Source of the DNA: Crotophaga sulcirostris
Taxonomy: Eukaryota > Chordata > Aves > Cuculiformes > Crotophagidae
Length of the DNA: 64,000 nt
Assembly: GCA_013397455.1 (NCBI GenBank)
Contig: VYZB01000281.1
Location: 756,887-820,886 of the forward strand
Direction of reading: 5' to 3'
The notes under the pieces are model-generated. The model was given only the letters and a program-made list of their open reading frames with translations, was not told where the DNA came from and made no database searches. Shown piece by piece: positions 23,641-36,300 of the stretch; within the stretch, counting starts at the first letter, position 1, and each line of letters opens with the position of its first letter. The translations under genes and the position numbers were made by a program.

Positions 23641-26600
23641 TTCCGATTCACTTTCTTTATTTACTGTGTTTGTGCTGCAATTACACTACCATTTTTCTCA
23701 GAGGTTCACTCAGCATTAGCCACAAAAAGCCCTTAGGTCACACAAGTCTGAAACAGGTGCTCTTAACGCTGTCAGCTTTTCCTCTGCTCCCACTGTAAGC
23801 ACTCCTCCCTGCTGCATTGAATTTTAGTGCAAGCAGCATGGCTCTATTATGATCAAGATATGTTTAATTCTTATTGCTAAGGTTTTCCCACTTCCTAAAA
23901 TGCCTGTGTCCCTTTCTGCTATACTATCATCTCATTCATTCACTCACATAGATTGCAGATGTTTGCCTGCGGCTTTGGTCTCATGCCTGGAGCTGGCAGT
24001 GTTTCAGAGAATGCTTTCAATAAGGACCCAGACTTCTGTGTCCTACCTTGCACCCCAAATTAAGCTTCCAGGACACCTCCCTTGGACCCTCCTATATTGA
24101 TGTTAACAACATGGACCACGACAGATCATTTTGTGCACCCTAAGTACATGTGGGAACCTCACAGGATCTGCTAAAGTTGAACACCCATGTCAGCATGTCA
24201 GGATAAGGGGTGACACTGTTGAGGTGGGAACAGTTTGACCACTCCATAGGCTTCATACAGGAAATATTGTTGCGCATGTTGCCCCATTTCAACCCTCCTC
24301 ACCTCAAGAAAATGGACTTGTCAGGACAAATCACTGCTTACATGATGTGAACAAAACTTGGGCAGATAATTCCTGTTCATCTGTGCCATGAACAGGGTTT
24401 TTTTTTGAAGCTTGCTATTAGTTTGTCTTCTCCTTTGAAGCAGTGACTAATATTGCTCTTCCTCTTATTTTAGTGAAACTGGTTAACGGTATGTTAGAAA
24501 TACCCAAGTACATGAAAGAAAATAACTAAAACTCCACAAAACAAGCAGCAAGGTGATATGCTCCTCCTTGTGCTCAATGCAGTACAGTTCTTAAGAGCAA
24601 ACTCTGCTTTTTATTGCATTCTCTTAGTCACTCAACAACTATCTGTTACGCACACCTGGCTCTTGGCAAGCACTGCCTCATCAGAATCCTAAAGAGTGCC
24701 ATTTGCACTCTGCTAACCTTCTCTTGACCAGCAGACACACAGCAAATCCTCAATGCAGCCTCAGCTGTGTCAGGCTGCACTAACAAACACACCCAAAATC
24801 CTGGATCACCACTTAAAGAGCAGCCCAAATCATACAATCTAAATCTTCCTAAACTCATCTTGCTTCCCGTGAGCCAGTACCCAACAGCTCTTCCTCCTCC
24901 TGCCTCTCTCAGGAAGAAATGCTCTCCAGAATTTCCTACTTGCTGCCATCTGTTTTCTGTGCCTACTCATCTGTTCTGCAACTACATGTGACACCTGCTC
25001 AGGGTCAGGGCTACGGTCCTTGTATGGATCTCAGTACTTACATTCAAATATCTTACATATTCTGGAAAACAAAAGCTTTCTTATCATCGGTAGTATTAAG
25101 CCTTTTAAAAAATATGTTATGTTCATGGATGCTCAACATCTTTAAGCTCAGGATGTTGTGAATGTCTTTCTTTGATTCAGAACTACTACTCAACAACTTG
25201 ATGTGAGGTTCATGTCTTTGAAATCTGAGCATCTCCTGATGGTGCCATTTGACTGTACTGCCAGGTAGGTAGGTACCTGCATATAGGTAGACTTGGTGTC
25301 ATGACAAAGGAGAGAAATGCAGAATTACTTTGCATTAAACATTATTATTAAATATGAATCTAGGCAGTTCAGTAGATTGCCTATGTTAATGAATACATGA
25401 AATAAGCCATCAAGGAGATAAATACAAAGAGCAGAGGATGGCAATGACCCTTTGCAGAATCTCCTTCTCCCTGCCCTTTAAACATGCATCACAGTTTCTT
25501 TTCACAGCCTTCATTAAATTAGTTCTTCATTAATTGTGAAGCCTCCTTCCTTATTGTCTGTTTCAGCCTTGTGGCTATATAACCCATAATGCTGATCAGT
25601 GCTGACACAATCATCTAATAATAGAAATGCTGATCATCTTCATCTCTGGTGTTAGAAAATTCCCACAGGTCAAACTCACCTTTGGCGTAACCCTAGAGTA
25701 AGTTTCTCAGGACAACTTTGACATCTTGCATAGCAGTTCATCTAGTTATCAGCCCTGCACATTGCTACTTAAAGGGAAATATGATTGTTTATATCATGGG
25801 TTAGAGAAATATACAGTAAGTTGCCTCTTCTTTCTTGAGCTACATGTTCATCACCTCCCAAGCAGTGTAGCTGTTCTGACATTAAAAAAAGCAGCTGGAG
25901 CAGGTAGTTTTTACCTTGCATCTTAATACTGTTTTAAAAAGCTACATTTATTTGCTTGGTGTCTCTCTGGTTCTGAAATAGTGAGCATGCATAATAATAT
26001 GAGGATGAACTTTTCAAAGTTCACATCTGAGAAGGTTTACACAATCAAAACAAAATAGGCAGTTTTTTTCATCTCTTTTCAAATTCTGACACTGTAAAAA
26101 ACAGTCAGGTTACAAGTATGTGCTGAATTATAACTTAAGCTTTAGTTTCCGACCCAGAAGTCTCTCATTTCCCTTTCCCTTCTCCCTGGAGCTGGGGGCA
26201 CATGACTGGAACAATTGCCCCATGTTTAGCTGCTGACCAAGCCAGGGGTGGGGGGCTACACCATGATACCATTCTAGATATCTAACGTGTAGACTTCTAA
26301 TGTGGGGTGAGATGAAGCTACTCTCAGGTCCCTGAGGTCCCACAACTTCTCCTCCCTACCCAGGGGTTTATGTCTCTGCTCAAGACCAGTTCTGTCATGG
26401 TGCAGAAAAACCTGAGGTGTGTCTGCTGTCCCTGCCCTTCCTGGCATCACTTCAGACCTGTCCATAGTCACAGGCTTGTCTGGTCACCCTTGTGCTTTGA
26501 CTGACTCTGTTGATCATCCCCATCCCATCTCAGCTCTTCTGGCTAGGTGCTGTGGGATGATGCTGTATTGGGAAGGGCCACCACCCTTGGTGGCTTGACT

Positions 26601-27595
26601 GTTCTTGCCTCATGGCTGCTCCCGTATACCGACCTTAGGTTTCCAAAACACATTAATAAGTGCGTATGATGCAAAACCACTGTTCATATAAAGTAGGGAA
26701 AAACAATACAACTGTAATGCTAAAATATTTTTTAAATCCTAACTTATACTTCAAAGATCCAAGATTTTAAGAAAATTACTACTTGGAGATGCCTGATTAG
26801 AAATGGCTAAATCTTGTTCTTGGGAAATCTGACCCTTGAACATGTCACAGAAGTTGGATATCCAAAATCAAATCACTGCAAATATTCATTGGTTTCTGAA
26901 AATCTTTGGCCAATGGAAACAGAGAAATAAAGTTTCTAGCAGTTGCAAGTGGTTAATACATCCAAAAAAAAAAAAAAATAACTGCTGAGGCTGATACTCA
27001 AATATAAGTTTCTGTTCCTAAATTTAGACAGCCATTTTTGAAAATGTTGGCTAATATCCATATGACCTAAATAAGTGTCCTGATTTTCAGAGATGCTGAG
27101 ACTTTAGGCTCTCATTAAAATCAATACCTTGAATAATAACTGCTACTGTTTTGCAGAATTCTTTTGGATGCTGAAATAGGTATTTGTGTCTTTAAACATA
27201 GGACACATAATTATGCTCTTACGTGTGCTATTTATTCACAGGCATGTGAATGTGTGGGGTTTTGACCTGAAGGATTTAGAATGTGACTTATTAAATACCT
27301 CTGACCTAGAGAGAATTAATTCAATCTAAGCAGAAAGACAGGAGAGAGAGAAACTGTGTGAGATGGAACCCCAAAAATACTGAACAAAGTTTCAAGACTC
27401 CTTAGAAACTTTACTTCTGCTGTTGATTTGAATGGAAACAGAAGCATCACTGACCCTTCTTAAACGAAATGGGAGACAAGGCTGAACCTTCCTTTCTCAA
27501 AAAGGAAACACTTTTTTTAACACACTACCTATATACACTATTCTATACAGTTAGAAGTCTCTACAATATTAATTGTGTGTATATACAATGGGAGC
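23641..27595. other. Non-coding stretch, partly pyrimidine-rich
   Basis: No gene recognised. The first few hundred bases may be the 5' continuation of the old minus-strand LINE relic, but I could not match them. A stretch at about 26,140-26,640 is richer in G and C than its surroundings and may be an unrecognised repeat. Confidence 0.45.
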
Positions 27596-27596
27596 A

Positions 27597-27832
27597 GTAT
27601 AGACTGGACATTAGGAAGCTTTTCTGTACTGAGAGGGAGATCAAACACTGGAACAGACTTCCTAGAGAGGTGGTTGATGCCCCAAGTCTTCAGTGTTTCA
27701 GAGGCATTTGTACAGTGTCCTTAACAACGAGCTTTAACTTTTGGTCAGTCCTGAATTGGCCAGACTAGATGATCATTGTAGTTCCCTTCCAACAGAAAGC
27801 GTCTATGCTGTGCTATGCTATGCTATGTTATA
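27597..27832 (+). mobile_element. CR1 LINE 3' end fragment
   Basis: The frame reads YRLDIRKLFCTEREIKHWNRLPREVVDAP in two pieces, RLDIRKLFCTEREIKHWNRL and PREVVDAPSL, which is the CR1 ORF2 C-terminal block ([24 protein letters not shown]). It is followed by a degraded end of ORF2 and a 3' UTR with CCAGACTAGATGATCATTGTAG, shortened here to CTAGATGATCATTGTAG. The tail is made of CTATG/TGCTATG units at 27,803-27,830, different from the ACTGTGAT tail of the young copies, so it belongs to another, older subfamily. Confidence 0.85.
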
Positions 27833-30800
27833 CTAACATACTTTATTCTATTCATAGATTCAAAGAATATGCCCATCTTTGAAATTTAGCTTTCCTTTTT
27901 AGTATATTTTCTAAATTTTAAAAAGAAAACCTTAAATTTACCATGTTTTTTTTTAAGATCAAGTAAAGATCTGAAGCTGAAATACTGAGAGACCGTTATT
28001 GCTACAGTGCAGACATGAACAGTGACACTTCAATATTTGCAATATTCAATTTTTGCTGGATAAACACTAAAAGAAACCAGAAGACAAAAACATCTGTTAC
28101 AGCCTAGGGATATACAGTGAAGCTGTTTAGCGTTACTGCTGGCATACCAACTAATCATACAGACATTGTTAAAACAAAGATTATTTTTTAATCTTATAGA
28201 AGTGTAGTATAATAAAAGCTTAAATAGCCTGCAAACATATTTGACATTGACATACAATATCAATAAATAAGAGCTGTACAATAGACTCTGAGCTGCAGAT
28301 GGATGAACAGAAAGGGAACTCCGTAGTTTTCTAACAGCACCTCCTATTTTTGAAGCAGGAAACAATAAAAACAACCTAGTGTTTTATTTTTTGTGGCAAA
28401 AGAAGCCTTCTTTGATTTTTTTTAAAAAACATGCTGTGGAGAAATGAATATTTCATATTCATACTATTTGCAGCTTGCAGAGCTCAGATGGATTAGAATT
28501 TATGCCGCATCAACTTTGATTCAAAAGGTCCTTCAAGATGAGCTGTGGGGATAATGTAACACTGATAGAGGTTTAGCTATTTTGGACAATGGTGAATACC
28601 CTTTCCTTTATCATTAAATTTAATTTTGTTCCCTAGACCATGACAGAGCTACAATTGGTATGTACATACAGCAATGTGTGGAAAGAAATAAATTATTTTC
28701 ATTAAATACTGGGACTAATCAAACATATTGTCCTCAGTGACACTGGCTAACTATGTTTGCATACATTCATTCCACGATTTCATGTTAAGGCATCCTCATT
28801 ACAGTAATTTCCACAATTGCCACTTGGAAAGCTAACTGTATTTCCACTAGTTTATTGGAGAGAGAGGTGTTCCCTAAATGAAACATTTTTGCTGGCATGA
28901 AACAGGGTTATTCAACAGCACACTTAGGACTCTTTTCTCAATGACACTACTTATTGACAGCTTCAACTGATGTAAGTTTTAATACCAGAAGACTTCAGTT
29001 TGTGACAGTCATGAAATTAATTCAGTAGGAAATAAGGAAAAAAAATGCTTCAATTTTTTATGATCTGAGTAAAGAGCACTCTCCCCTACTCCTTCCCACA
29101 ATCACTTTTGCCCCTGCACAAACAAAAGCTCAAAGAAGGGTTATGTGAAGGTATTATGTGAAAATACCAGAAAGGTTTTTTTTGCGGAATTTCTTAGGCG
29201 GAATGCAGAAAAAGACTGCGTGCAGAACATTTTACCAAAGTCTTGCTAAGGGATACCAGTACTTATTAACAAGCCTCTGAAGCCAATTGCTTTGCAGTGA
29301 TCATGGTTTTTACCTTCATAAGAATTAGGAAATAGCCAGACTTGCAGATACAGGTCTTTGGCTGGATGTTGAAGACCTTGATCTTCTCACAGAAGCTTCT
29401 TAGGTCCTACATGGAAAAGACTCGTGTCCTCTGGCAGTGCAGTGGACATGCAGCCCTGGCAGATTTCTGGCTAAGCAAAAATAAATGAACAGGAATACTA
29501 TCCCTCTTGCAAACCCTAGATATGTGCTGTGTAGCACTCTGTGTTCTACATCTGTCTGATTGCTTTGGTTGCAGGTCCCTATCTCTTTTTTAAATCAGTG
29601 ATAAGAACGTGTAAGCATGTTGTGCTTTCTACCTTATCACAGCAAATTACACAGGCTGAGGGACTCAGGTCCTGGAGGACCATATGTACAACACTTAATA
29701 TAGCACAAAACATAGTGAGATCTTGTGGTATGGATGACCATGGGTTGCTGTCTCTCTTTTTTTTCGTTTTTCTTGCTAATAGTAGCAACAGAAAAATGTA
29801 AGATTGCAAGTTAATGGAGCATTTAAATAATTTTGCAAAGCAAAATATTATTTTTGCTTTCAATTTAAAAGATGTTTAGACCATTTCACAATATAAACCA
29901 ATGAATCAGATCATTTGAGGTCACTGCCAATTGTTTTATTCAGACAAATGTGCATAGCGTTTAAGTCATAGAAACACCAGAGGAAGTTGACTGCACTTTG
30001 CTGTCTTTCACTGTCAAAACCTGGAATGAAAACCACAAAAAGAGCAGACCAGATTTATTTTCCACATTTTCTCTAAGGACTTTATATTTTGTTATTCTAA
30101 GTGTTATAATTGCCTTGAAAATTTTTAAGAAGGAAAAAATTGTGAGTCAAGGTCATACATATTTCCATGTTGCTGGTTTGTAATGTGCTGAAATTGGTCA
30201 TTTTAGATGGTATTTATGTAGGGATACAGATAGGGATACAGACCTGTTAAGAGTTTTTGCTCATTGTGTGAGTCTAATAGAAAAGGGGTTTTAAATGAAA
30301 GTACAACGTGATATATTCAGTTGGTTTCACTCTATTCTGATAGCACGAGAGTGAGGCTTCCATTCGCCTTTCTCTTTCACGCAACCGGAGATTAAGCGTA
30401 GGATAGTAGGTCTGGTTGATTGTGAATCAGTTCCACTCTGCACTGAATTTGATCAGAATTGCAGCTCTTAGAGAGTGATCAGACTGAGAAATGCATGAGA
30501 GATTCGGTGGGACTGAGAATTTGCTGGTGCCTTTCTACTGAGTGGGTGTACAAAATAAGACGGTAAAATATACCTTCCTCCTCTGAGTCCAATAGACAAA
30601 TCTATTCCCAATTATTGCATTCTTTCAAGTGTCCAGATCATTCCTTCTCAGTTTTCTGTGTGTGCATATTACCTGCAAAGGGATATAGGCTTACAATCAG
30701 AAGACCATTTATAAAGTGAGTGCTCCTAAAGACTTCTTTGTCCCATTCAGTCATGCGATGGATTTACATGACTGAGTTTTTGCTCTAAGCAACGGAATAT

Positions 30801-31734
30801 GGGAAAATGGATGCTTAAAAGTATTTCCAGGGCAATAGAAACAATTATTCTTTATCTCCAAGCTCCACTTTCCTAACTGAAATGAAAGAATTATTTAGTA
30901 GGCCAGACGTGGAACAAGTATCAGCCTAGCTCGACTAACTACCACGGCATTTCAATGACTTAAACTGATCACCCACTCTTCTTCCTCCGAATCATCTAGT
31001 GTATGTGAAGTACAAAAAAAGTCCCACATGGACTTCATCATAGCAGCTATTCTGAAGTGCCTTTATCTTTTCTTAAACAATTCAAAACACATTTCTTGAG
31101 AGGAATCCTGTTTTCCCTTGTCAGCAAGTATGCTATATGAGATGCAAAACCATTTAATAAAATGTCCTACTTCCTCCTGAGAGCTGGAGTAACATGTATA
31201 TGATTTAATTGTAGTCTGTCTGGCAAGCTAATTTACAAATAGTTCAATCCTGTGTGATGCTCAGTGAATTCAGCTCTGACAGATTTTGGATTAATGTCAT
31301 TACAGTATGTTATGCCACTGGAGATTCTGGAAGTGATATGGACTCTTACAAGCAAACTGTATATGTACATTCTTAAAAAAGAAATAAACTGGCTCATGCT
31401 TTTGTTGCCTTGGATAAATACTTTGCCATATTGAGTCCATCTGTATGAGATTTAATGAGAATTATAGAAGCTCCAGGACTAACTTTTGACCATTTTTCTA
31501 TTTAATAAAAAATGTGATATTAAACAGTAATAGCTCAGGTCATTGTACTTAGGTGAGTAACTGTATTTACAAGTGTAAGAAACACATAGGCAAAGTGATT
31601 TTTTAAAGTTTCTTGGAGATTTTGCAAATTAAAAGAAATGCTTGGGGAAAGAGTTACTGGGAATACACTATAGGAATTATGCTGACAGTGTCGTTTTGAC
31701 ATCTAGATTTTTAAAAAGTGGTGACCTTCTATAA
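27833..31734. other. Non-coding stretch, nothing recognised
   Basis: About 3.9 kb of AT-rich sequence. No repeat, RNA gene or coding similarity recognised. Confidence 0.5.
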
Positions 31735-32904
31735 CAGGGTTACATTGTTGGTGTACAGGGGAACAGAAACTGATGCCATCTACCTGGACTTGTGCAAAGC
31801 ATTTGGCACTGTCCTGCGTGACATCCTTGTCTCTGAATTGGAGAGACATGGATCTGATGGATGGAACACTCAGTGAATTAGACTGCATAATCTCACTCAA
31901 AAAGTTGTGATCAGTGACTAGATGTCCAAGTGGAGACCAGTGATGAGTGTGTCCATCAAGGATTGGTATTGGGATCAGCGTTATTTAACGTCTTTGTTGG
32001 TGACATAAACAGTGGAGTTGAGTGCACCCTCAGCAAGCTTGCTGACAATGCTGAGCTGTGTGGTGCAGTCAACAGGCTGGAGGGAAGGGATGCCATCCAG
32101 AGGAAACTTAACAAGCTTGAGAGGTGGGCCCGTGTGAACCTCATGAAGTTCAAGTGCAAGGTCCTGTGCATGGGTTGAGGCAATCTCAAGCACAATTGTG
32201 GTCTGGGTGGCACAGCCCTGAGGAACAGGACTTGGGGGTGTTGGCTCATAAGAAGCCCACCGCGACCTGTCAATATGCACTTGCAGCCCAGAAAGCCAGC
32301 CGTATCCTGGGCTGCATCAAAAGAAGCGTGACCAGCAGGTTGAAGGAGGTGATTCTCCCCCTCTACTCCAGTCTTGTAAGACCTCAGCTGGAGTACTGCG
32401 TTCAGCTCTGGTACGCCAAACATAAGAAGCTCATGGACCTATTGGAATGAGGCAAGGAAGGCCACGAAGATGACCAGAAGACTGGAGCACCTCTACTATG
32501 AAGACAGGCTGAGAGAGTTGGGATTGTTCAGACTGGAGAGAGAAAGCTCTTGGGAAATCTTATAGCAGCCTTCCAGTACTCAAAGATGCCCTGCAGGGAA
32601 GATAAGGAGTGACTTTTTGCAAGAGCATGTAGTGACAGGGCAAGAGGTGATAGCTTTAAACCGAAAGAGGATAGAACTAGGCTAAATATAAGGAAGGAAT
32701 TCTTTACTATGAGGGTGGTGAGGCACTGGAACAAGTTGCCCAGAGAAGTCATGAATGCCCATCCCTGGAAGTCTTTAAGGCCAGGCTCGACGAGGCTTTG
32801 AGCAACCAGTTCTAGCAGAAGGTGTCCCTCCCCATGACAGGGAAGTTGGAAATGGATGATCTTTAATGTCCCTTCCAACCCAAACCATTCAATGATTCTA
32901 TGAT
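31735..32904 (+). mobile_element. Degenerate CR1 LINE (RT domain to 3' end)
   Basis: About 1.17 kb of CR1 ORF2 plus 3' UTR. Ordered landmarks are AIYLDLCKAFGTVLRDIL (about 31,777-31,830), QGLVLGSALFNVFVGDI (31,957-32,007), TLSKLADNAELCGAV (about 32,023-32,070), NLMKFKCKVL (about 32,140-32,170), SRLKEVILPLYSSLVRPQLEY (in part, about 32,335-32,397), then the LGLF and HWNKLPREV regions. The frame shifts at least twice and has stops. The FADD catalytic box reads LADN at 32,038-32,049, so the second aspartate is lost. The element ends in the classic CR1 octamers (ATTCAATG ATTCTATG ATT, about 32,888-32,904). The 155-codon minus-strand frame at 31,956-32,423 is its antisense shadow. Confidence 0.93.
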
Positions 32905-33358
32905 TATTTCCCTGGCTTAGGATGTTGAATACTGTTGCAAGGAAAACCCCCTTTACACTGTTATTCAAGACGTATTTCTACCCTAATGTGATAATTATAA
33001 TGGAACTGAGTCTGAACTTCTCCCTGGGGCAAAATTCCTTTTGAAAGAAGCAAGTGCTGCTGACCTTTATCCTTTAAGAAGTTATATAGCCAGAATAATC
33101 TCATGCTCCTGGAAAAAAGCCTGAACTGATTCTATGAAGTATTTTGAAATACTTGATTAATTCAGCTCTAGAGATTTTAGCTGCTTGCTTACTCATACTA
33201 GAGTAACACACAAATTAGGATATTAAGAAATGTCTTTCTCTGTTAACATGACTGCTAGGATGAAGGATCTGGAAGCATAAATAGAAGGATTATTGCCAAG
33301 GTGCATGCAGTTCATGCCACTCTGCTGGGGTGCATCCCCCCGGGTTCCCAAAATGTAA

Positions 33359-33372
33359 CAAGCAGAGGGCAG
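33359..33372 (+). promoter_or_regulatory. CTCF-like motif (one mismatch)
   Basis: CAAGCAGAGGGCAG matches the CTCF core CCASYAGRKGGCRS at every position except the second (A for C). It lies in a locally more GC-rich patch. Occupancy cannot be judged from sequence alone. Confidence 0.35.
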
Positions 33373-36300
33373 AGCAGGTGCTACTTGTGACTGCATCACC
33401 CTTCAGGTCTTCCGGAGGCTAAAGTGAAGGTAATGTAACTCTTATCTCCCCTAACACTGTTTTAAAATTTCTCAACTGCAAGGAAACAGGTGAAAACAGA
33501 TAACGAATGCAACAGGGAACTGTTTTAGCCTGAATTTCTTATTGGAGGCTTTTTTAAGATATGGCTGCTGCAGTTCAGAGACTGTATAAAATATGTCTCC
33601 CCAAACAAAGACAAACCCACCCCCCTGAATATTAACCCAGAAACAAATTTCAGTATCTGTAAATCTTTCCTTAGTACCTCTGCTGACATGATGAATATTT
33701 GTTTCTTGAGACATGAGAAAAAAACCAACAGATACCAACTTAGGTCACCAGATTCAGAGCCCTAAATCCCCCTGGTGATGTTCCAAATTATGTCCTATTA
33801 GTGATGTTGAAGGTTTTTTGAATGAGTTCTGTAAATCCTTTAATCCAAATACTACTAAAATTGCAGTACTGCTAAAACAACTTTAGGAGGGGAATTTTGC
33901 CTGTAGAAAGAATTTTGCTGAATTTAGGTACGGAAGGTTGTGATGACTGAGTCTGAGTTTCTCACCCTGAGCTCCCTTCATTTGGTCTATTTGAGATCCA
34001 ATTTTAGGATATCATGAACAGATTGAATAAGTAGCCCACATATAAGCACCTGGTGCCCCTTGAGATACACAAAGTTCTGCTACCAGGGGAGCAGATCTAC
34101 TGGTCATTTAAGACACTCCTATATTTTTTTTTGGTGTTCCAGATATCTTTGAAGAGTTCAGGTAGCTCTGGATGCTTATTTGCGGACAGCTAAAATAAAC
34201 CCTATATCTCATGCCTAACATAAATAAAGTCAGGAATGAATAGGTCAAACATTGCTGTCCATCAATCAGATGTCTAAATCGGAGATAAAAATACCCAACT
34301 CTGTCTTTTGGAAGACTGGCTTAAGTAAAACCTTGATCTGAAAACTAAGCCCATTGAGTCAGGATTTGTTTTAATTGATAGTGTCTTGTCTATATCCTTT
34401 TGAAAATCTAAACGCTATTGATTCAAGTGGATTTAATTTATCACTGGTGCAACATAATTCTTTTCAAATGATCCCCTGCTGCTCCCTCAGGAGCCTGACA
34501 AGCCAGCTGACAGAAAATCATTTAGTTGAGAAAGAGAATATTTAGTATTGCCTAAAGAGTCAGCTCAGTTATTTATTTTAATACGTTTTTAATACTAATG
34601 GTGATTGAAAAAAGGGGGTTGGAAGTAGAGTTAGGGCTGCTGAATCTGGGGCACATAAGAGAAAAAGCATTTGCTTGGTGACATCTCTGGAGGTCTCGTG
34701 TGCTGAGGGGAGTAGATAGGAAAGTTGAATTGCTGGTAATCGAACTTAAATAATTTCTTTCCAGTTCTTTAATGCAATGGCATTTACTTTCCCCTCCTCT
34801 CCTATTTGCTGTAACTAGTGTAGCTCAGCCAGTATCAAAGAGCTGAAAAATCAATGCAAGGCTCAATGTCTGTGAAAGGTCAGAAGTGAAAAAGAGTTCA
34901 GTGTAATAATATTTTAGAGTCCTATGGAAAGGATATTTTATGAAATATTAAAAAATCAATTGAACTTTCATAAAACTTTAGTTTAGTATCAATACTGAAC
35001 AGGAGATAACTTAGCAAGGGAGGAGGAGGAGGAGATGTGAGTCGAGGATTCAGACTTGTACTGCATTTTGCCTCATCCTGAACAGTTTGTGCTGAATTGA
35101 CTGTGGAAGAAAACTGTCTTGGAAAGCTAAAGAGATCCCAACTCCCCTCCTGATAGAATGTCTCTCTCTAATTTATTGGTTGTATATATGCTGCGGTCAT
35201 TTAAAATGCTGCAGTCTGCACGAGAAGGCTTCCTGCTGTCTCACCTTCTTTCAGTTCTAATGAAGTACATCAGCCCAAGAAGAGAAAATTACACACTTTT
35301 TAATCCATTGCCTACGTTTGGCTTCATAAAATTACTTTATATTGCTCAAAACTAATATATTTGGTTACTTTTCAAATGCAGTTCCGATTGTTAAAAAACT
35401 AATGACTAGAGGATCAGAAAATACTTTGCTTAATTTCTAATCTAAAAACCCTAACGGCCATTGCACATGCAGTTTTGTAGCCTTTATATCATGGCAGTGC
35501 TTTTCACAAACCACCAATATCTCTTGAATTTGGATTTTATTTCTTTAGTCTGTTATTAGAACATTCAAAGCAGCTGTTGTTCATTCCATTGGCTTCATTT
35601 TTTTAGTGCTGCATTCATGTTTTCTCGGGCTTTGGCAAAAATAAATACTTTTCCCATGCTATCTAGGCAGTGTCAGATTCATTCTCTGAAGCGTCCTTCT
35701 GTCACTTTTTTGTCCTTTGGGAATAGATTATTGTTAGAAATGTCTTGATTTCATCAGGAATTTTACACATGGAGGCTTACAGAAACAGTACTTGAAAAGG
35801 TTGAGGTGTACAAAGGGGCACACAACTTCTTTAATTGAACATCTGTTACAATGGACCCTCAGTCATAATGGGATTGCTGCAGACTATGACATGATCACCC
35901 CAATCTTTCTGTGAAATCCAGTTTTATTCAGGCTTTCCGTTTTGCAGCTTGCTTGGCATACTTTCAGCCAGCCAGAATTCCTGGCTTTGGTCTGCAAATA
36001 CGATGTGCAAAACTCTTGTTTTACCCTCTAGATAGATACCTGAAAAATTGTAAAAGTTCATTTTTCATAAGTTGAACTCCCTAAATAGAACAAAATCCAT
36101 GCTGTCAGAGCTGAACATCACAGTGTCTGTCTTTCATCTTAATTCATTTGAGAACCACAGACTACATATAATTTTGGCTAAGTAGTGCAAATAGGTCTGG
36201 TCCTAGAGGCAAGTTCTACACATACCCAAGAACTGATTGAAATAACTTTAACAGAAAACTCACTAGTGTTGGCTGTTATCACTAGAAAATGGGAATGGTG

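Noticed and set aside
26965..26979. A15 run as the poly-A tail of a SINE or processed pseudogene
   Set aside because: No SINE body or gene-like sequence precedes it, and CR1 machinery does not leave poly-A tails. Other A/T runs (3,893, 21,226, 55,852) were rejected for the same reason.
31956..32423. Minus-strand open frame of 155 codons
   Set aside because: It is antisense to the degenerate CR1 ORF2 at 31,735-32,904, whose plus-strand frames carry the RT motifs.
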